Shown piece by piece: positions 9,820 to 18,786 of a stretch of 37,339 bases of DNA (within the stretch, counting starts at the first letter, position 1; each line of letters opens with the position of its first letter). This DNA is from Gammaproteobacteria bacterium (GTDB taxonomy: Bacteria > Pseudomonadota > Gammaproteobacteria > Pseudomonadales > Litorivicinaceae), in assembly GCA_010024125.1 (NCBI GenBank), contig RGHP01000002.1, positions 1 through 37,339 on the forward strand. Direction: 5' to 3'. Position numbers and translations under genes: made by a program. The notes under the pieces are model-generated. The model had not been told where the DNA came from and did not search any database. It saw nothing but the letters and a program-made list of their open reading frames with translations.

Positions 9820-10393
9820 GTAGGCCAATCCCAATATCTAGAACGGTCCAAGCTTTTGGATTCTCAAAGGTTGGCCTCAATAATCGCGCACAATACCCTA
9901 ACGCAAGAAACCACACCCAACTTGCGGACACCGCCCCGACCGCGAATGACAACTGATCCTCTGACCCATATTGCGCACCGATACCACCAATGAATACGAG
10001 TGTATCGAGATACACATGTGGGTTCAGCAATGTCACACCGAGGATCGTCCAGAAGGCGGGCCAGAATGATTCCACGACACGCCCTTCCATTCCAAGCGCT
10101 TGATTTTTAAAAGCGGAACGAAAACACATCACTCCAAAACCGAGTAAAAAAAGCGCGCCACCGATCCGCGTGACCCATTCAAATGGTGGCCATAATGCGA
10201 CGATCGCACCCATACCGTAGACACCTGATGCCATCAACACCGTGTCACAGACGATACAAACGGCAACCGTCACAGCCACCTGGCGACCGGCAATCCCCTG
10301 CCTTAAGACATGTGCATTTTGTGCTCCAATTGCAGCGATCAACCCAAGCGCAATTCCGAAGCCCGAAGCAGTAACAAACCAGTTCAAATTCAT
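9785..10393 (-). CDS. LysE/ArgO-family amino acid exporter
   Basis: The 202-residue membrane protein has about six membrane segments and the family motif GAQNAHVLRQGI at residues 23-34, near the end of the first helix. It also has a conserved mid-protein segment LLNPHVYLDTLVFIGGIG. LysE/ArgO proteins export basic amino acids such as arginine or lysine by proton exchange; the substrate cannot be fixed from sequence. No ArgP/LysG regulator gene lies next to it, unlike many relatives. It converges on and overlaps the DUF2069 gene and diverges from aceA. Confidence 0.88.
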   Translation of the reverse strand: MNLNWFVTASGFGIALGLIAAIGAQNAHVLRQGIAGRQVAVTVAVCIVCDTVLMASGVYGMGAIVALWPPFEWVTRIGGALFLLGFGVMCFRSAFKNQALGMEGRVVESFWPAFWTILGVTLLNPHVYLDTLVFIGGIGAQYGSEDQLSFAVGAVSASWVWFLALGYCARLLRPTFENPKAWTVLDIGIGLLMWSIALTLLL

Positions 10394-10476
10394 CCTTAAT
10401 GACCAATAATTAAAATTTAGTCACTGATAATACCAATGGTGTGAAATCGTTTTATATTGCAGTGCACACTAATGAT

Positions 10477-10683
10477 CTGTTAGCCCTGTTCAGGGATGAA
10501 CTACGGCTAACAGACTATGGAAGTTGATGCACTGCTCGGGGAGTATACACCCCTCGATTTGAGCAACCGATTTGATCAGGACGATCAAAGCTCAAACCGA
10601 TGTGCAGTTGCACAGATTTGTGGGTTCTTCGGCATCGCGTACCGAAGAACATTAATTTCACCTGATGCAGAGGGGGTGATTTC
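10477..10683 (+). promoter_or_regulatory. structured leader of aceA (candidate cis-regulatory RNA)
   Basis: The 290-base gap before aceA contains four consecutive hairpins on the coding strand. (1) A 9-bp stem CTGTTAGCC/GGCTAACAG (10477-10485/10505-10513) encloses a 5-bp stem GTTCA/TGAAC with a GGGA (GNRA-type) tetraloop. (2) A 7-bp stem TTTGAGC/GCTCAAA (10558-10564/10590-10596) is stacked on a 7-bp stem TTTGATC/GATCAAA (10571-10577/10583-10589) with loop AGGAC. (3) A short TGTGCA/TGCACA pair is at 10601-10614. (4) A 9-bp stem GTTCTTCGG/CCGAAGAAC is at 10624-10632/10642-10650. A possible -10 TATATT at 10453-10458 would start the transcript just upstream. I do not recognise the structure as a known riboswitch class. 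Confidence 0.55.
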
Positions 10684-11994
10684 ATGGAAATGACGCGCGA
10701 ACAGCAGATTGCTGCTATCAAAAAGGACTGGGCTGAAAATCCACGTTGGAAAGGTGTCGAACGCACATATTCCGCAGAAGACGTGGTCCGTTTACGCGGA
10801 AGTCTTCAGCCAGCAAACACACTTGCCGACCGTGGCGCTCGCAAACTGTGGGATCTTGTCAACGGCGATGCAAAGAAAGGCTATGTAAACTGCCTTGGCG
10901 CTTTGACAGCAGGTCAGGCGATGCAGCAAGTAAAAGCAGGTATCGAGGCAATTTATTTGTCAGGTTGGCAGGTCGCTGCTGACAACAACTCGAGCTTGTC
11001 AATGTACCCAGATCAGTCGTTGTACGCTGTGAACTCAGTTCCAACAGTCGTTCAACGCATCAACAACGCATTCCGTCGTGCGGATCAAATCCAGTGGAAA
11101 GCTGGTAAGAACCCAGGCGATGCAGATTACATCGATTATTTCGCTCCAATCGTTGCCGATGCAGAAGCAGGTTTCGGTGGTGTATTGAACGCATATGAAT
11201 TGATGAAATCGATGATCGAAGCTGGCGCTTCAGGCGTTCACTTCGAAGACCAGCTTGCTTCTGTGAAGAAGTGCGGTCACATGGGCGGTAAGGTTCTTGT
11301 TCCAACACAAGAAGCGGTTCAAAAATTGATTGCTGCGCGTTTGGCTGCAGACGTTGCTGGTACCCCAACTGTTGTATTGGCGCGTACTGATGCGAATGCT
11401 GCGGATCTCCTGACATCAGATTGCGATCCATATGATCAGCCATTCTGTACAGGTGAGCGCACGGCTGAAGGCTTCTATCGCGTAAAAGCTGGTATCGACC
11501 AAGCGATTGCTCGTGGTCTTGCCTACGCTCCATACGCTGACATGTTGTGGTGTGAAACCGCGACTCCATGTCTTGAAGAAGCGAAGAAGTTCGCAGACGC
11601 GATCCACGCAAAATATCCAGATCAGTTGCTTGCATATAACTGTTCACCATCATTCAACTGGAAGAAGAACTTGGATGACGCGACGATCGCGAAATTCCAG
11701 GCTGAACTTTCAGCAATGGGTTACAAGTATCAGTTCATTACGTTGGCTGGTATCCACAACATGTGGCACAACATGTTCGAACTCGCGCACAACTACGCGC
11801 GTGGTGAAGGCATGAAGCACTATGTTGAAATGGTTCAAGAACCAGAATTTGCTGCTGCAGAGCGCGGATACACATTCGTTGCACACCAGCAGGAAGTTGG
11901 TACAGGTTACTTCGATGACGTCACAACCGTAATCCAAGGTGGCCAGTCAAGTGTGACTGCACTGACAGGTTCAACTGAAGAAGAACAGTTCTAA
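10684..11994 (+). CDS. aceA: isocitrate lyase
   Basis: AceA splits isocitrate to succinate and glyoxylate, the first glyoxylate-shunt step, needed for growth on acetate or fatty acids. Its 436 residues match the E. coli enzyme (434). The catalytic loop KKCGHMGGK is at 195-203, with Cys197 the active-site base. Other signatures are [17 protein letters not shown] and [11 protein letters not shown]. The start follows AGGGGGTGA at an ideal distance. Malate synthase is not adjacent. Codon use looks more biased than in the neighbours (frequent GTT, GCT, CGT, AAG), as in highly expressed genes. The 2-methylisocitrate lyase family is excluded by length and by the KKCGH motif. Confidence 0.97.
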   Translation: MEMTREQQIAAIKKDWAENPRWKGVERTYSAEDVVRLRGSLQPANTLADRGARKLWDLVNGDAKKGYVNCLGALTAGQAMQQVKAGIEAIYLSGWQVAADNNSSLSMYPDQSLYAVNSVPTVVQRINNAFRRADQIQWKAGKNPGDADYIDYFAPIVADAEAGFGGVLNAYELMKSMIEAGASGVHFEDQLASVKKCGHMGGKVLVPTQEAVQKLIAARLAADVAGTPTVVLARTDANAADLLTSDCDPYDQPFCTGERTAEGFYRVKAGIDQAIARGLAYAPYADMLWCETATPCLEEAKKFADAIHAKYPDQLLAYNCSPSFNWKKNLDDATIAKFQAELSAMGYKYQFITLAGIHNMWHNMFELAHNYARGEGMKHYVEMVQEPEFAAAERGYTFVAHQQEVGTGYFDDVTTVIQGGQSSVTALTGSTEEEQF

Positions 11995-12016
11995 TACTGT
12001 CCTTTGGAACCAAAAA

Positions 12017-12043
12017 GCCCGCTATTTTATAGCGGGCTTTTTT
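12017..12043 (+). terminator. rho-independent terminator of aceA
   Basis: GCCCGCTA (12017-12024) and TAGCGGGC (12030-12037) form a perfect 8-bp stem with a five-base loop, flanked by an A run before and followed by TTTTTT. It lies 22 bases after the aceA stop, so aceA is monocistronic. It is the clearest intrinsic terminator in the window. Confidence 0.95.
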
Positions 12044-12103
12044 ATTTTCAGGCCAACTCAAAATCCATGGCTATAGTCTCGGAAACACACACAGGGACAT
12101 CCG

Positions 12104-12742
12104 ATGCCATCAATCCGAAGCCAGCCAATTGTTTGCTTAACGACACATCAACCAATTGGCTATGAGCTCTTTCACAGTAGCCTCCGACAATATGCCAATC
12201 GATCCAGCGAAACCATACATCTCCGCGCACTTGAGGAAACGGTTCAATTGATTGAATGTGATTGCCTCAACAAACCATTCTTCATCAATGTAAGCGCAGG
12301 ATTAATCAGCGAATCCAATCGATTCTTCCAACAGATTTTTGAGGCACTCAGGCGACTCAAAGAGGCGAGAAAAATAATTCATCTCGAGCTAACGGAAGAA
12401 TCAGCCGGAGTCACGCTCGTGAAGCGAATTGAACAACTGAGACCGTTCTGTGCACAAATCGTGATGGATGACTTTGGTTCACTCTCATCCAATCTCGATC
12501 GCCTGATACAAATCCAACCCGACGCTGTCAAAATCGACCGCGAGTTACTTCAAACCCTATCCCCTGATCATCGATATCAAGGTACCTATGCGGCACTCCT
12601 TGAACTTTTGGACAGACTACAAATTGAAGTGATTGCTGAGGGTATTGAAAATCAAAGCCAATTTCTTTGGCTAAAAAACCATGGCGTCACACGGGGCCAA
12701 GGCTTCTATCTCGAACCACCTCGGATTCAGGCCATGGTTTGA
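12104..12742 (+). CDS. stand-alone EAL-domain protein (cyclic-di-GMP phosphodiesterase)
   Basis: The 212-residue protein is a single EAL domain with no GGDEF, PAS or membrane part. EAL enzymes cleave c-di-GMP to pGpG and so favour motility over biofilm. The EAL triplet itself reads ELF (Glu21). Most metal and catalytic positions are recognisable: Asn62 in FINVS, Glu95 in LELTE, Asp122-Asp123 in MDDFG, Lys143 in KIDR, Glu179 and Glu182 in AEGIE, and Gln199 in GQGFYL. The loop after DDFG is SLSSN instead of the usual TGYSS, so activity or dimerisation could differ. It converges with the potassium channel gene and overlaps it by 16 bases. Confidence 0.85.
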   Translation: MPSIRSQPIVCLTTHQPIGYELFHSSLRQYANRSSETIHLRALEETVQLIECDCLNKPFFINVSAGLISESNRFFQQIFEALRRLKEARKIIHLELTEESAGVTLVKRIEQLRPFCAQIVMDDFGSLSSNLDRLIQIQPDAVKIDRELLQTLSPDHRYQGTYAALLELLDRLQIEVIAEGIENQSQFLWLKNHGVTRGQGFYLEPPRIQAMV

Positions 12743-14430
12743 CGCCGTGTTGAAAGCACAGTCTCAAACAAATCTTCACGTCTAACAAGAAAATGGAGAC
12801 GGTGATGCGCTCCCATCGCACCCCAAAGAAGAAGTCGATCGCCCTCTTCCAATTGAAGCCCATCACCCGGAAAAGGCACGAGGTCCCCATTCAATCGAAT
12901 GAGGAGTAAGCAAATGAGCGGCATACTCGGATGATCAAGACCTGGATCAACAAGCAAATCACCGAGCTTTGGAGCCATGGCAGTTTGTAAAAATGGGACG
13001 ACACCAGGCGCTTCATCGCCATCGAGGGTCAAATCAAAATGCGCTAATTCAGGCCGCTCTCCCGACAGCCGCACATTCAGTTTCTCAATGATTCCATCGA
13101 CCAAGGCCTCAGGCATAATTTCTAGCTGACCCAAAAACTGATGCAACAATGGAGTTGTAATTCGAGCATACATCTCTTGCGCGATAATCCGACCCTCACG
13201 CAACACGAAGTTAAAATGTCCCTGGCCAAACACTGGCTCACTGGTTGGCTTGTTTCTGCGTGCCACAGTGATCAGTTTCGAATTTTCTGATTGAGCTGTT
13301 AAGAGAATCGATAAATTATCTCCATCATCGTTAGTGGCAGCGACGAGACCGACAGCTTCACTAATTCGTGCCTCTCGTAGCGTTTGCGCTTCGGTTCCCA
13401 CACCCTGAATCCAAGACCAATCACCTTGTGATGCTGGCGCTCTCGAACTGACAAGACAGAATGGAATGTGTTCTCTGACAAACGCCTCAACCATCGTTTC
13501 AGCCATTCGGCCAGTCGCGCAGACAATCCAATGGCCTGATGTTGGAATATCAACCACTTCAATTTGATTTAAATCTGGATCCACCAACTCATGGTACAGC
13601 GCAAATGCATTGGGTTTTCGGATCAGTTGAGTGACGCTCCGGGCTGCGACCCGGAAGGGATCAACCACGACTTCGGTGTCAAAACTTCTGAGATTCCGCG
13701 TATTGGCATCAGTTGCTGAACGGGCATAGACAGGCACTCTTGGCGCAAGAATCCGCGTATTGGTTGCAACGGTCAGATTGACCTGATCCTGGTCAGTCAA
13801 GGCGAGCACTCCGCGGCATAATGCGCGTTGAACACCCGCATCAACAAGTGTCTGAGGTTCAGCCACATCACCAACCAAAATATCGAGCTCATAACTCAAG
13901 TCGGAAAGTCTAGCCGAATCGGCTCGAGTAACATTGGAATCGATCATCACGCACCGGATTCCGGATTGATCAAGAAACCGAATTAACTGACTACCCGCAC
14001 CGCCATATCCACAAACGATCCAATAGGGATACTTAATTCCATGAATTCGAGACACCGAGCGTTGATAAGAACGCAAACGACGAAATGCAGGATCGGACAG
14101 TACTGCAAGCACTGAACCAATTGAATACAGCCAGGCAATGACCGTCGAATACATCACAAACAACATCCATAGCTTTTGGCTTGGCGTGAATGGATGTGGA
14201 ATTTCTCCAAATCCGATTGTCGTTGCCGTGTAGCTCACCAGATAAAAGGCATCGAGAAACGAGAGGTGATAGACAACGCCTTCGGGCGTTACCCCAGGGA
14301 TCAATACGAGACCTAAAACGCTGATCGAATACGTAATAATCAGCGTGATCAGCGGCGTCCGAAGTTCAAGCAGCAATAACCACATTGCTGCCCCGCGGAT
14401 CCGAGACCGACCTCGGGTATTGGAGTTCAT
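12727..14430 (-). CDS. potassium channel protein with two RCK (TrkA-N) domains
   Basis: The 567-residue inner-membrane protein is a two-helix potassium channel. The first helix is around 15-45, the pore loop holds the selectivity filter TIGFGE at 71-76, and the second helix is around 88-112. A cytoplasmic RCK domain follows with the Rossmann motif GYGGAG at 141-146. A second TrkA-N-like domain starts near residue 325 (HWIVCATGRMAE), and an RCK-C-like domain is near the end (LQLEEGDRLLLWG). RCK domains gate by binding nucleotides or ions. The start overlaps the stop of the small membrane protein gene (TAATG), suggesting coupled production. Confidence 0.9.
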   Translation of the reverse strand: MNSNTRGRSRIRGAAMWLLLLELRTPLITLIITYSISVLGLVLIPGVTPEGVVYHLSFLDAFYLVSYTATTIGFGEIPHPFTPSQKLWMLFVMYSTVIAWLYSIGSVLAVLSDPAFRRLRSYQRSVSRIHGIKYPYWIVCGYGGAGSQLIRFLDQSGIRCVMIDSNVTRADSARLSDLSYELDILVGDVAEPQTLVDAGVQRALCRGVLALTDQDQVNLTVATNTRILAPRVPVYARSATDANTRNLRSFDTEVVVDPFRVAARSVTQLIRKPNAFALYHELVDPDLNQIEVVDIPTSGHWIVCATGRMAETMVEAFVREHIPFCLVSSRAPASQGDWSWIQGVGTEAQTLREARISEAVGLVAATNDDGDNLSILLTAQSENSKLITVARRNKPTSEPVFGQGHFNFVLREGRIIAQEMYARITTPLLHQFLGQLEIMPEALVDGIIEKLNVRLSGERPELAHFDLTLDGDEAPGVVPFLQTAMAPKLGDLLVDPGLDHPSMPLICLLLIRLNGDLVPFPGDGLQLEEGDRLLLWGAMGAHHRLHFLVRREDLFETVLSTRRQTMA

Positions 14431-14810
14431 TAGCGTTTTAATTGAATTGTCTCGGCAATTAACAGAACAACACTCGTGACGTTGGCGAGCATCGCACCGC
14501 CTGCAAGTGAAACAACGCTCGCCATCACACCCACAGACACCTCACCTGTCACCTGCGTCGCATAACCCCACATGACAGCAGCTGCGATCAACTGGAGATC
14601 AGCAACCAAACTGGTCGCCAATAACACAGCACCCAAGTGCGAGCGATCACCGATCTTTAGCACCGTTGCAATCAACGACACCACTAAGGCAAAGAAAAAT
14701 TCGTAAGGATTATGATGATGAGGGTTATCGATTTCACCGACAAAGAAACCAAAATTTAAAGTCAGTGCGAGAACGATAAAAAAAGCAAACCAGACACGCT
14801 GGGTATTCAT
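14430..14810 (-). CDS. small inner-membrane protein (DUF6394-like)
   Basis: The 126-residue protein has about four membrane helices and the conserved-looking motifs GFFVGEIDNPHHHNPYEFFF and KIGDRSHLGAVLLAT. I think it belongs to DUF6394 but cannot confirm that. I chose ATG 14810 over a TTG at 14822 because GGAG sits six bases before it. Its stop shares a base with the channel start, so a role as channel subunit or modulator is possible from context only. The His-rich loop could bind metal. Confidence 0.6.
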   Translation of the reverse strand: MNTQRVWFAFFIVLALTLNFGFFVGEIDNPHHHNPYEFFFALVVSLIATVLKIGDRSHLGAVLLATSLVADLQLIAAAVMWGYATQVTGEVSVGVMASVVSLAGGAMLANVTSVVLLIAETIQLKR

Positions 14811-14820
14811 AAGCAACTCC

Positions 14821-14851
14821 AAACGATCGGGGGCAACGCCCCCTTTCGTTT
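14821..14851 (-). other. intercistronic stem-loop between mdh and the small membrane protein gene
   Basis: The arms AAACGA (14821-14826) and TCGTTT (14846-14851) flank a perfect GGGGGC-AAC-GCCCCC hairpin (14829-14843), giving a 12-bp stem with one 2x2 mismatch. On the minus strand it follows mdh and is not followed by a U run. It may stabilise the mdh 3' end or attenuate read-through into the channel genes. Confidence 0.6.
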
Positions 14852-14862
14852 ATAGTCACCGA

Positions 14863-15885
14863 TTATGCGACAGGATGCGAGACCGAGTTGAGTTTCGCTT
14901 CAGTTTCCGTTGGCAACAAATCTGCGATCGCGTCACGCTCGCTCACCAATTCGTCGTTGGTTGCGTCCATTTTGCCGCGTGAGAAATCGCTCACATCGAT
15001 ACCCTGAACGACTTTGTAATCGCCGCCTTCACAGACCACTGGGTATGAGTAAATGACGCCTGGAGCGATTCCATAAGAACCATCTGCAGGAACAGCCATT
15101 GAGACGACCTTGCCATTTGTTCCAAGAATCCAATCACGCATATGATCGATCGCAGCTTGCGCAGCAGATGCTGCAGATGACGCGCCACGCGCATCAATGA
15201 TTGCTGCGCCGCGCTTGGCAACTGTTGGGATGTAATCATTTTCGTACCAAGCACGATCGATTTGATCCAATGCAGGCTGACCTTTTACCGTGGCACGATG
15301 CAGATCTGGATACTGCGTTGGAGAGTGGTTACCCCAGATGTAGGCATTATCAACATCGGTTGGCTGAACACCCAAGTGATTCGCCAAAATGCCAACTGCG
15401 CGGTTGTGATCGAGGCGAGTCATTGCTGTGAACTGACGTGGATCGAGACTTGGTGCATTGCGACTTGCGATCAACGCATTGGTGTTCGCTGGGTTACCAA
15501 CCACCAATACACGCACGTTCTTTGATGCGTGATCATTCAGCGCTTTACCCTGGACAGAGAAGATCTTTGCATTCTCTTTCAACAGATCGGCGCGTTCCAT
15601 ACCAGGTCCGCGTGGGCGAGCACCAATCAAGAATACAACGTCAGCATCCTTAAAGCCGTCTTCTGGGTTGTCATGCGTTGTAATGCCAGCCACCAATGGG
15701 AATGCACAGTCGATCAATTCCATGACAACACCATTGAGTGCAGTCATTGCTGGTGGAATCTCCACCAACTGAAGGATCACTGGCTGATCTTTACCAAGCA
15801 GCTCTCCTGCTGCGATTTTAAAGAGAATTGTGTAGCTAATCGCACCGGCAGCACCAGTGACAGCAACGCGTACAGGTTGTTTCAT
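14863..15885 (-). CDS. mdh: malate dehydrogenase (NAD, cytosolic/Thermus type)
   Basis: This enzyme oxidises malate to oxaloacetate in the TCA cycle and glyoxylate shunt. The 340-residue sequence has the NAD-binding start [20 protein letters not shown], the substrate loop [30 protein letters not shown], the catalytic-Asp region MTRLDHNRA and the catalytic-His region [11 protein letters not shown]. These mark the group distinct from the E. coli type. The frame opens earlier, at 15933, but the family start is [14 protein letters not shown] at 15885, preceded by AAGGAGCAAGGA. The ATG overlaps the esterase stop as ATGA. Confidence 0.95.
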   Translation of the reverse strand: MKQPVRVAVTGAAGAISYTILFKIAAGELLGKDQPVILQLVEIPPAMTALNGVVMELIDCAFPLVAGITTHDNPEDGFKDADVVFLIGARPRGPGMERADLLKENAKIFSVQGKALNDHASKNVRVLVVGNPANTNALIASRNAPSLDPRQFTAMTRLDHNRAVGILANHLGVQPTDVDNAYIWGNHSPTQYPDLHRATVKGQPALDQIDRAWYENDYIPTVAKRGAAIIDARGASSAASAAQAAIDHMRDWILGTNGKVVSMAVPADGSYGIAPGVIYSYPVVCEGGDYKVVQGIDVSDFSRGKMDATNDELVSERDAIADLLPTETEAKLNSVSHPVA

Positions 15886-16565
15886 TCCTTGCTCCTTGTC
15901 GGGGAATCGGAGTTCAAACGTAATGCCATCCATTGTCCGATGGCCCGAAGTTGTTCAGGCACCACGCTGTGTGGCATGGCGAACGCCTGAAACGTAACCG
16001 GATAACCAAGCGCAGACAGTGAGTCGCGCGCTTGCTCTCCAAGTACATAGGGGACCACGGGATCCAGCGTCCCGTGGTGAATTTCGATAGGCAATGTCTC
16101 CGGATCACGACCAGGAGACAGAGTGGGGTCTTGCTCGCCAACCCAATAAGTCGATAACGCCAGAATGCCTGCAAGCGGTTCTTTCGAACGAACTCCAGCG
16201 TAAAGCGCGACAGCACCACCTTGGCTGAAACCGACCAGCAAAATGCGATTCGGCGAAATCCCTGCATCAATCTGCGCTTGAACGATCGCATCAACGCGAT
16301 CTGCAGACTGAGAAATGCCGCGCACATCGATGGTTCGATCAATATCCATGTGTTCAATGTCGTACCATGCAGGCATCACCATTCCACCGTTAACGGTCAC
16401 AGGAATCTGAGGTGCATGCGGAAAAATAAAGCGCGTCGCTGTGCTTTGAAGACCCAAAAGCGGCAGTGCAGGCTCAAAATCATGACCGCTTGCACCAAGG
16501 CCATGCAGCCATATAACGGCACTATCAGCTGGTTGTGTTGGTTCTACGACGACTGCGTCAAACAT
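15882..16565 (-). CDS. carboxylesterase/phospholipase (alpha/beta hydrolase)
   Basis: The 227-residue protein belongs to the small carboxylesterase family (EstB, acyl-protein thioesterase-like). The oxyanion region is [17 protein letters not shown], the nucleophile elbow GFSQGGA carries the catalytic Ser, [10 protein letters not shown] carries the Asp, and MPHSV carries the His. There is no signal peptide, so it is cytoplasmic. It hydrolyses short esters or acyl groups; the true substrate is unknown. It is coupled to mdh by a four-base overlap and is divergent from the acyltransferase gene across 76 bases. Confidence 0.88.
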   Translation of the reverse strand: MFDAVVVEPTQPADSAVIWLHGLGASGHDFEPALPLLGLQSTATRFIFPHAPQIPVTVNGGMVMPAWYDIEHMDIDRTIDVRGISQSADRVDAIVQAQIDAGISPNRILLVGFSQGGAVALYAGVRSKEPLAGILALSTYWVGEQDPTLSPGRDPETLPIEIHHGTLDPVVPYVLGEQARDSLSALGYPVTFQAFAMPHSVVPEQLRAIGQWMALRLNSDSPTRSKE

Positions 16566-16641
16566 GAAACATCCAATGTATTAAGGAACGCGAAGCCTAA
16601 TCGCGCTAATCTATGCGCGCAATGACACTTTGGCTGAACGC

Positions 16642-17517
16642 ATGATATCGATTTTACGTCTTTTTCTTCTCGCAGTCGCAACATTTTTGGGCGGATTGCT
16701 TATAACCTTCGTCTCACCTTTAAAGTTGATCACCCCAACACAAAAGTTGAGTTACCGGCTTGCAGCTGGCATCGCAGGCGTCTGGGCAGACTTTATGCGC
16801 TGGCTTTTGACCACCGTTGAAACCGAATACGTCATCACAGGTGACAAACTCAATCCCAAGGGGACCTATCTTATCTTCGCCAACCACCAGAGCTGGATTG
16901 ATATCATGATGGTGATGGTGGTTTTAGGTAAAGGAACGACCCTGCCCCGCTTTTTTATGAAGTGGGAATTGGTTTATGTCCCAGTCATCAACATCTGCGC
17001 TTGGGCACTCGACTTTCCAATCATGCGTCGTTACACCCAGGAAGATATTAAAGATCGTCCTGAGCTCAAAAACCGCGATTTTGATTACGCACACGATGTG
17101 CTCTCGAGAAATCCCGATCAAGCATGTGTTGTTGTGAATTACGCTGAGGGAACCCGCTTCACACCAGAAAAGCACAAAAAGAATCGCTCGCCATATAAGC
17201 ATTTGCTCAAACCAAAAGTCGGCGGTCCACAGCTCGCGCTTGACTGTTTACGCGATCGACTCGACGGAATTATCGACATTACGCTCGCCTATCCAGGAGC
17301 TAAACTGGGTGTTTGGCAACTGTTAGCGGGGCAGGTACCCAAAGTGATGATTCATGTCGAGAAAATCGAAGTACCAGAAGGCTTGGAAAAAACCCCGGAA
17401 ACCTTGGCTGAACTCAAAGCATTCCGGGGCTGGATGAACTCAATATGGGCGAAGAAAGATGCCCGGATTGAGCAGATGATTAACGGTACACCGGTAAGCG
17501 ATCACACATCGCCTTAA
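16642..17517 (+). CDS. PlsC-family acyltransferase (YihG-like)
   Basis: The protein is 291 residues from ATG 16642; a TTG at 16630 would add four. It begins with a membrane helix ([17 protein letters not shown]) and carries the acyltransferase motif NHQSWID (HX4D form), then PRFFMKWEL and EGTRFTP. These define the 1-acylglycerol-3-phosphate acyltransferase family. The length and arrangement resemble the YihG/LCLAT subgroup, which makes phosphatidic acid from lysophosphatidic acid with particular chain preferences. The last 38 bases overlap the glyA end on the other strand. Confidence 0.85.
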   Translation: MISILRLFLLAVATFLGGLLITFVSPLKLITPTQKLSYRLAAGIAGVWADFMRWLLTTVETEYVITGDKLNPKGTYLIFANHQSWIDIMMVMVVLGKGTTLPRFFMKWELVYVPVINICAWALDFPIMRRYTQEDIKDRPELKNRDFDYAHDVLSRNPDQACVVVNYAEGTRFTPEKHKKNRSPYKHLLKPKVGGPQLALDCLRDRLDGIIDITLAYPGAKLGVWQLLAGQVPKVMIHVEKIEVPEGLEKTPETLAELKAFRGWMNSIWAKKDARIEQMINGTPVSDHTSP

Positions 17518-18733
17518 CCTGATCACGAACGCGTCCTTTGACAGCTTCATCATCGAGGTTGTCGAGGACGTCGCAAATGAGGTTCGCCAAATCACGGCAA
17601 TCGCTCTCAACAAAACCACGTGTTGTCACTGCCGGCGTACCAATCCGAATTCCCGAAGTCACAAATGGTGACTGCGGATCATTTGGTACAGCATTTTTGT
17701 TCACGGTGATGTGTGACTCGCCAAGGGCTGCGTCGGCAGCTTTACCCGTGATTCCCTGAGCAACCAAGTCGACTAGCATCAGATGGTTATCCGTTCCGCC
17801 TGAGACAATTTTGAAGCCGCGCTCAATGAAAACGCTGGCCATGACTTGCGCATTCTTAACGACTTGTTCCTGATATGTTTTAAATCCGGGCTCCATCGCT
17901 TCTTTAAATGCAACAGCTTTTGCTGCGATCGCATGCATCAATGGACCACCCTGCATCCCAGGAAAAACAGCCGAATTTAGTTTCTTATGCAACGTCTCAT
18001 CGTCTTGTCCTGACAGAATCAGACCAGACCGAGGACCACGCAGTGTTTTGTGAGTCGTCGTCGTAACCACATGTGCATGTGGAATTGGCGATGGATAGAC
18101 ACCAGCCGCGACTAAACCTGCAATGTGTGCCATGTCCACCAAGAAATACGCACCGACATTGTCAGCGATCTCACGCATCTTGCCCCAATCAACGACACGC
18201 GAATATGCAGAAAACCCACCAAGAATCAGTTTTGGTTTGTGTTCTTCAGCCAAATCAGAGATCTGGTTGTAATCCATATATCCGTCGGCATCGATACCGT
18301 ATTGAACTGCATGATAGACCTTGCCTGAGAAGTTAACTGAGGCGCCATGCGTTAAATGGCCACCATCAGCTAGGGACATACCAAGGACGGTATCACCGGC
18401 CTCCATCAATGCGAGATAGGCTGCAGCGTTTGCTTGAGAACCGGCATGCGGTTGAACGTTGGCGTAGGCTGCGCCGAAAAGCGCTTTAGCGCGATCGATT
18501 GCAAGTTGCTCCACCACGTCAACATGCTCACAACCACCGTAATAGCGCTTCCCGGGATAGCCTTCGGCATACTTATTCGTTAGCTCTGACCCTTGCGCTT
18601 CTAGCACACGAGGACTCGCGTAATTTTCGGAAGCAATCAGTTCAATATGATCTTCCTGGCGAACCGCTTCAGCCTCCATAGCTGATGCGAGATCCGAATC
18701 ATACTGGGCAATGGTTGATGTCTTGGCGTACAT
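17480..18733 (-). CDS. glyA: serine hydroxymethyltransferase
   Basis: GlyA converts serine and THF to glycine and 5,10-methylene-THF, the main one-carbon source. The 417-residue length equals the E. coli enzyme. It shows [31 protein letters not shown], the PLP lysine in [14 protein letters not shown] and [10 protein letters not shown]. It uses PLP and acts in the cytosol. GAGGA lies just before the start, inside a hairpin arm. Glycine made here is the substrate of the gcv operon 1 kb away. Confidence 0.98.
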   Translation of the reverse strand: MYAKTSTIAQYDSDLASAMEAEAVRQEDHIELIASENYASPRVLEAQGSELTNKYAEGYPGKRYYGGCEHVDVVEQLAIDRAKALFGAAYANVQPHAGSQANAAAYLALMEAGDTVLGMSLADGGHLTHGASVNFSGKVYHAVQYGIDADGYMDYNQISDLAEEHKPKLILGGFSAYSRVVDWGKMREIADNVGAYFLVDMAHIAGLVAAGVYPSPIPHAHVVTTTTHKTLRGPRSGLILSGQDDETLHKKLNSAVFPGMQGGPLMHAIAAKAVAFKEAMEPGFKTYQEQVVKNAQVMASVFIERGFKIVSGGTDNHLMLVDLVAQGITGKAADAALGESHITVNKNAVPNDPQSPFVTSGIRIGTPAVTTRGFVESDCRDLANLICDVLDNLDDEAVKGRVRDQVKAMCDRLPVYR

Positions 18734-18735
18734 CG

Positions 18736-18776
18736 CGAACGTTCCTCTATTCGTTAAAAACTGATAGGAACGTTCG
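18736..18776 (-). promoter_or_regulatory. inverted repeat over the glyA ribosome-binding site
   Basis: A perfect 11-bp inverted repeat, CGAACGTTCCT (18736-18746) and AGGAACGTTCG (18766-18776), is separated by 19 bases and lies two bases before the glyA ATG. In the mRNA the 3' arm contains the Shine-Dalgarno AGGA and would be paired by TTCCT of the 5' arm. Each arm also contains the palindrome GAACGTTC, whose AACGTT core resembles a PurR operator; E. coli glyA is a PurR target. Either RNA or DNA control is possible. Confidence 0.6.
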
Positions 18777-18786
18777 GATCAATTCG

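Noticed and set aside
10515-10766. An 83-residue open frame on the minus strand in the aceA leader
   Set aside because: No ribosome site or family resemblance; it runs into aceA and is explained by the structured leader.
11060-11653. A 197-residue open frame opposite aceA
   Set aside because: Low-complexity composition rich in Arg, Gln and Ser, as expected from the codon bias of aceA on the other strand.
14821-14851. A rho-independent terminator for mdh
   Set aside because: The stem is strong but no U run follows it on the coding strand; recorded as a stem-loop instead.
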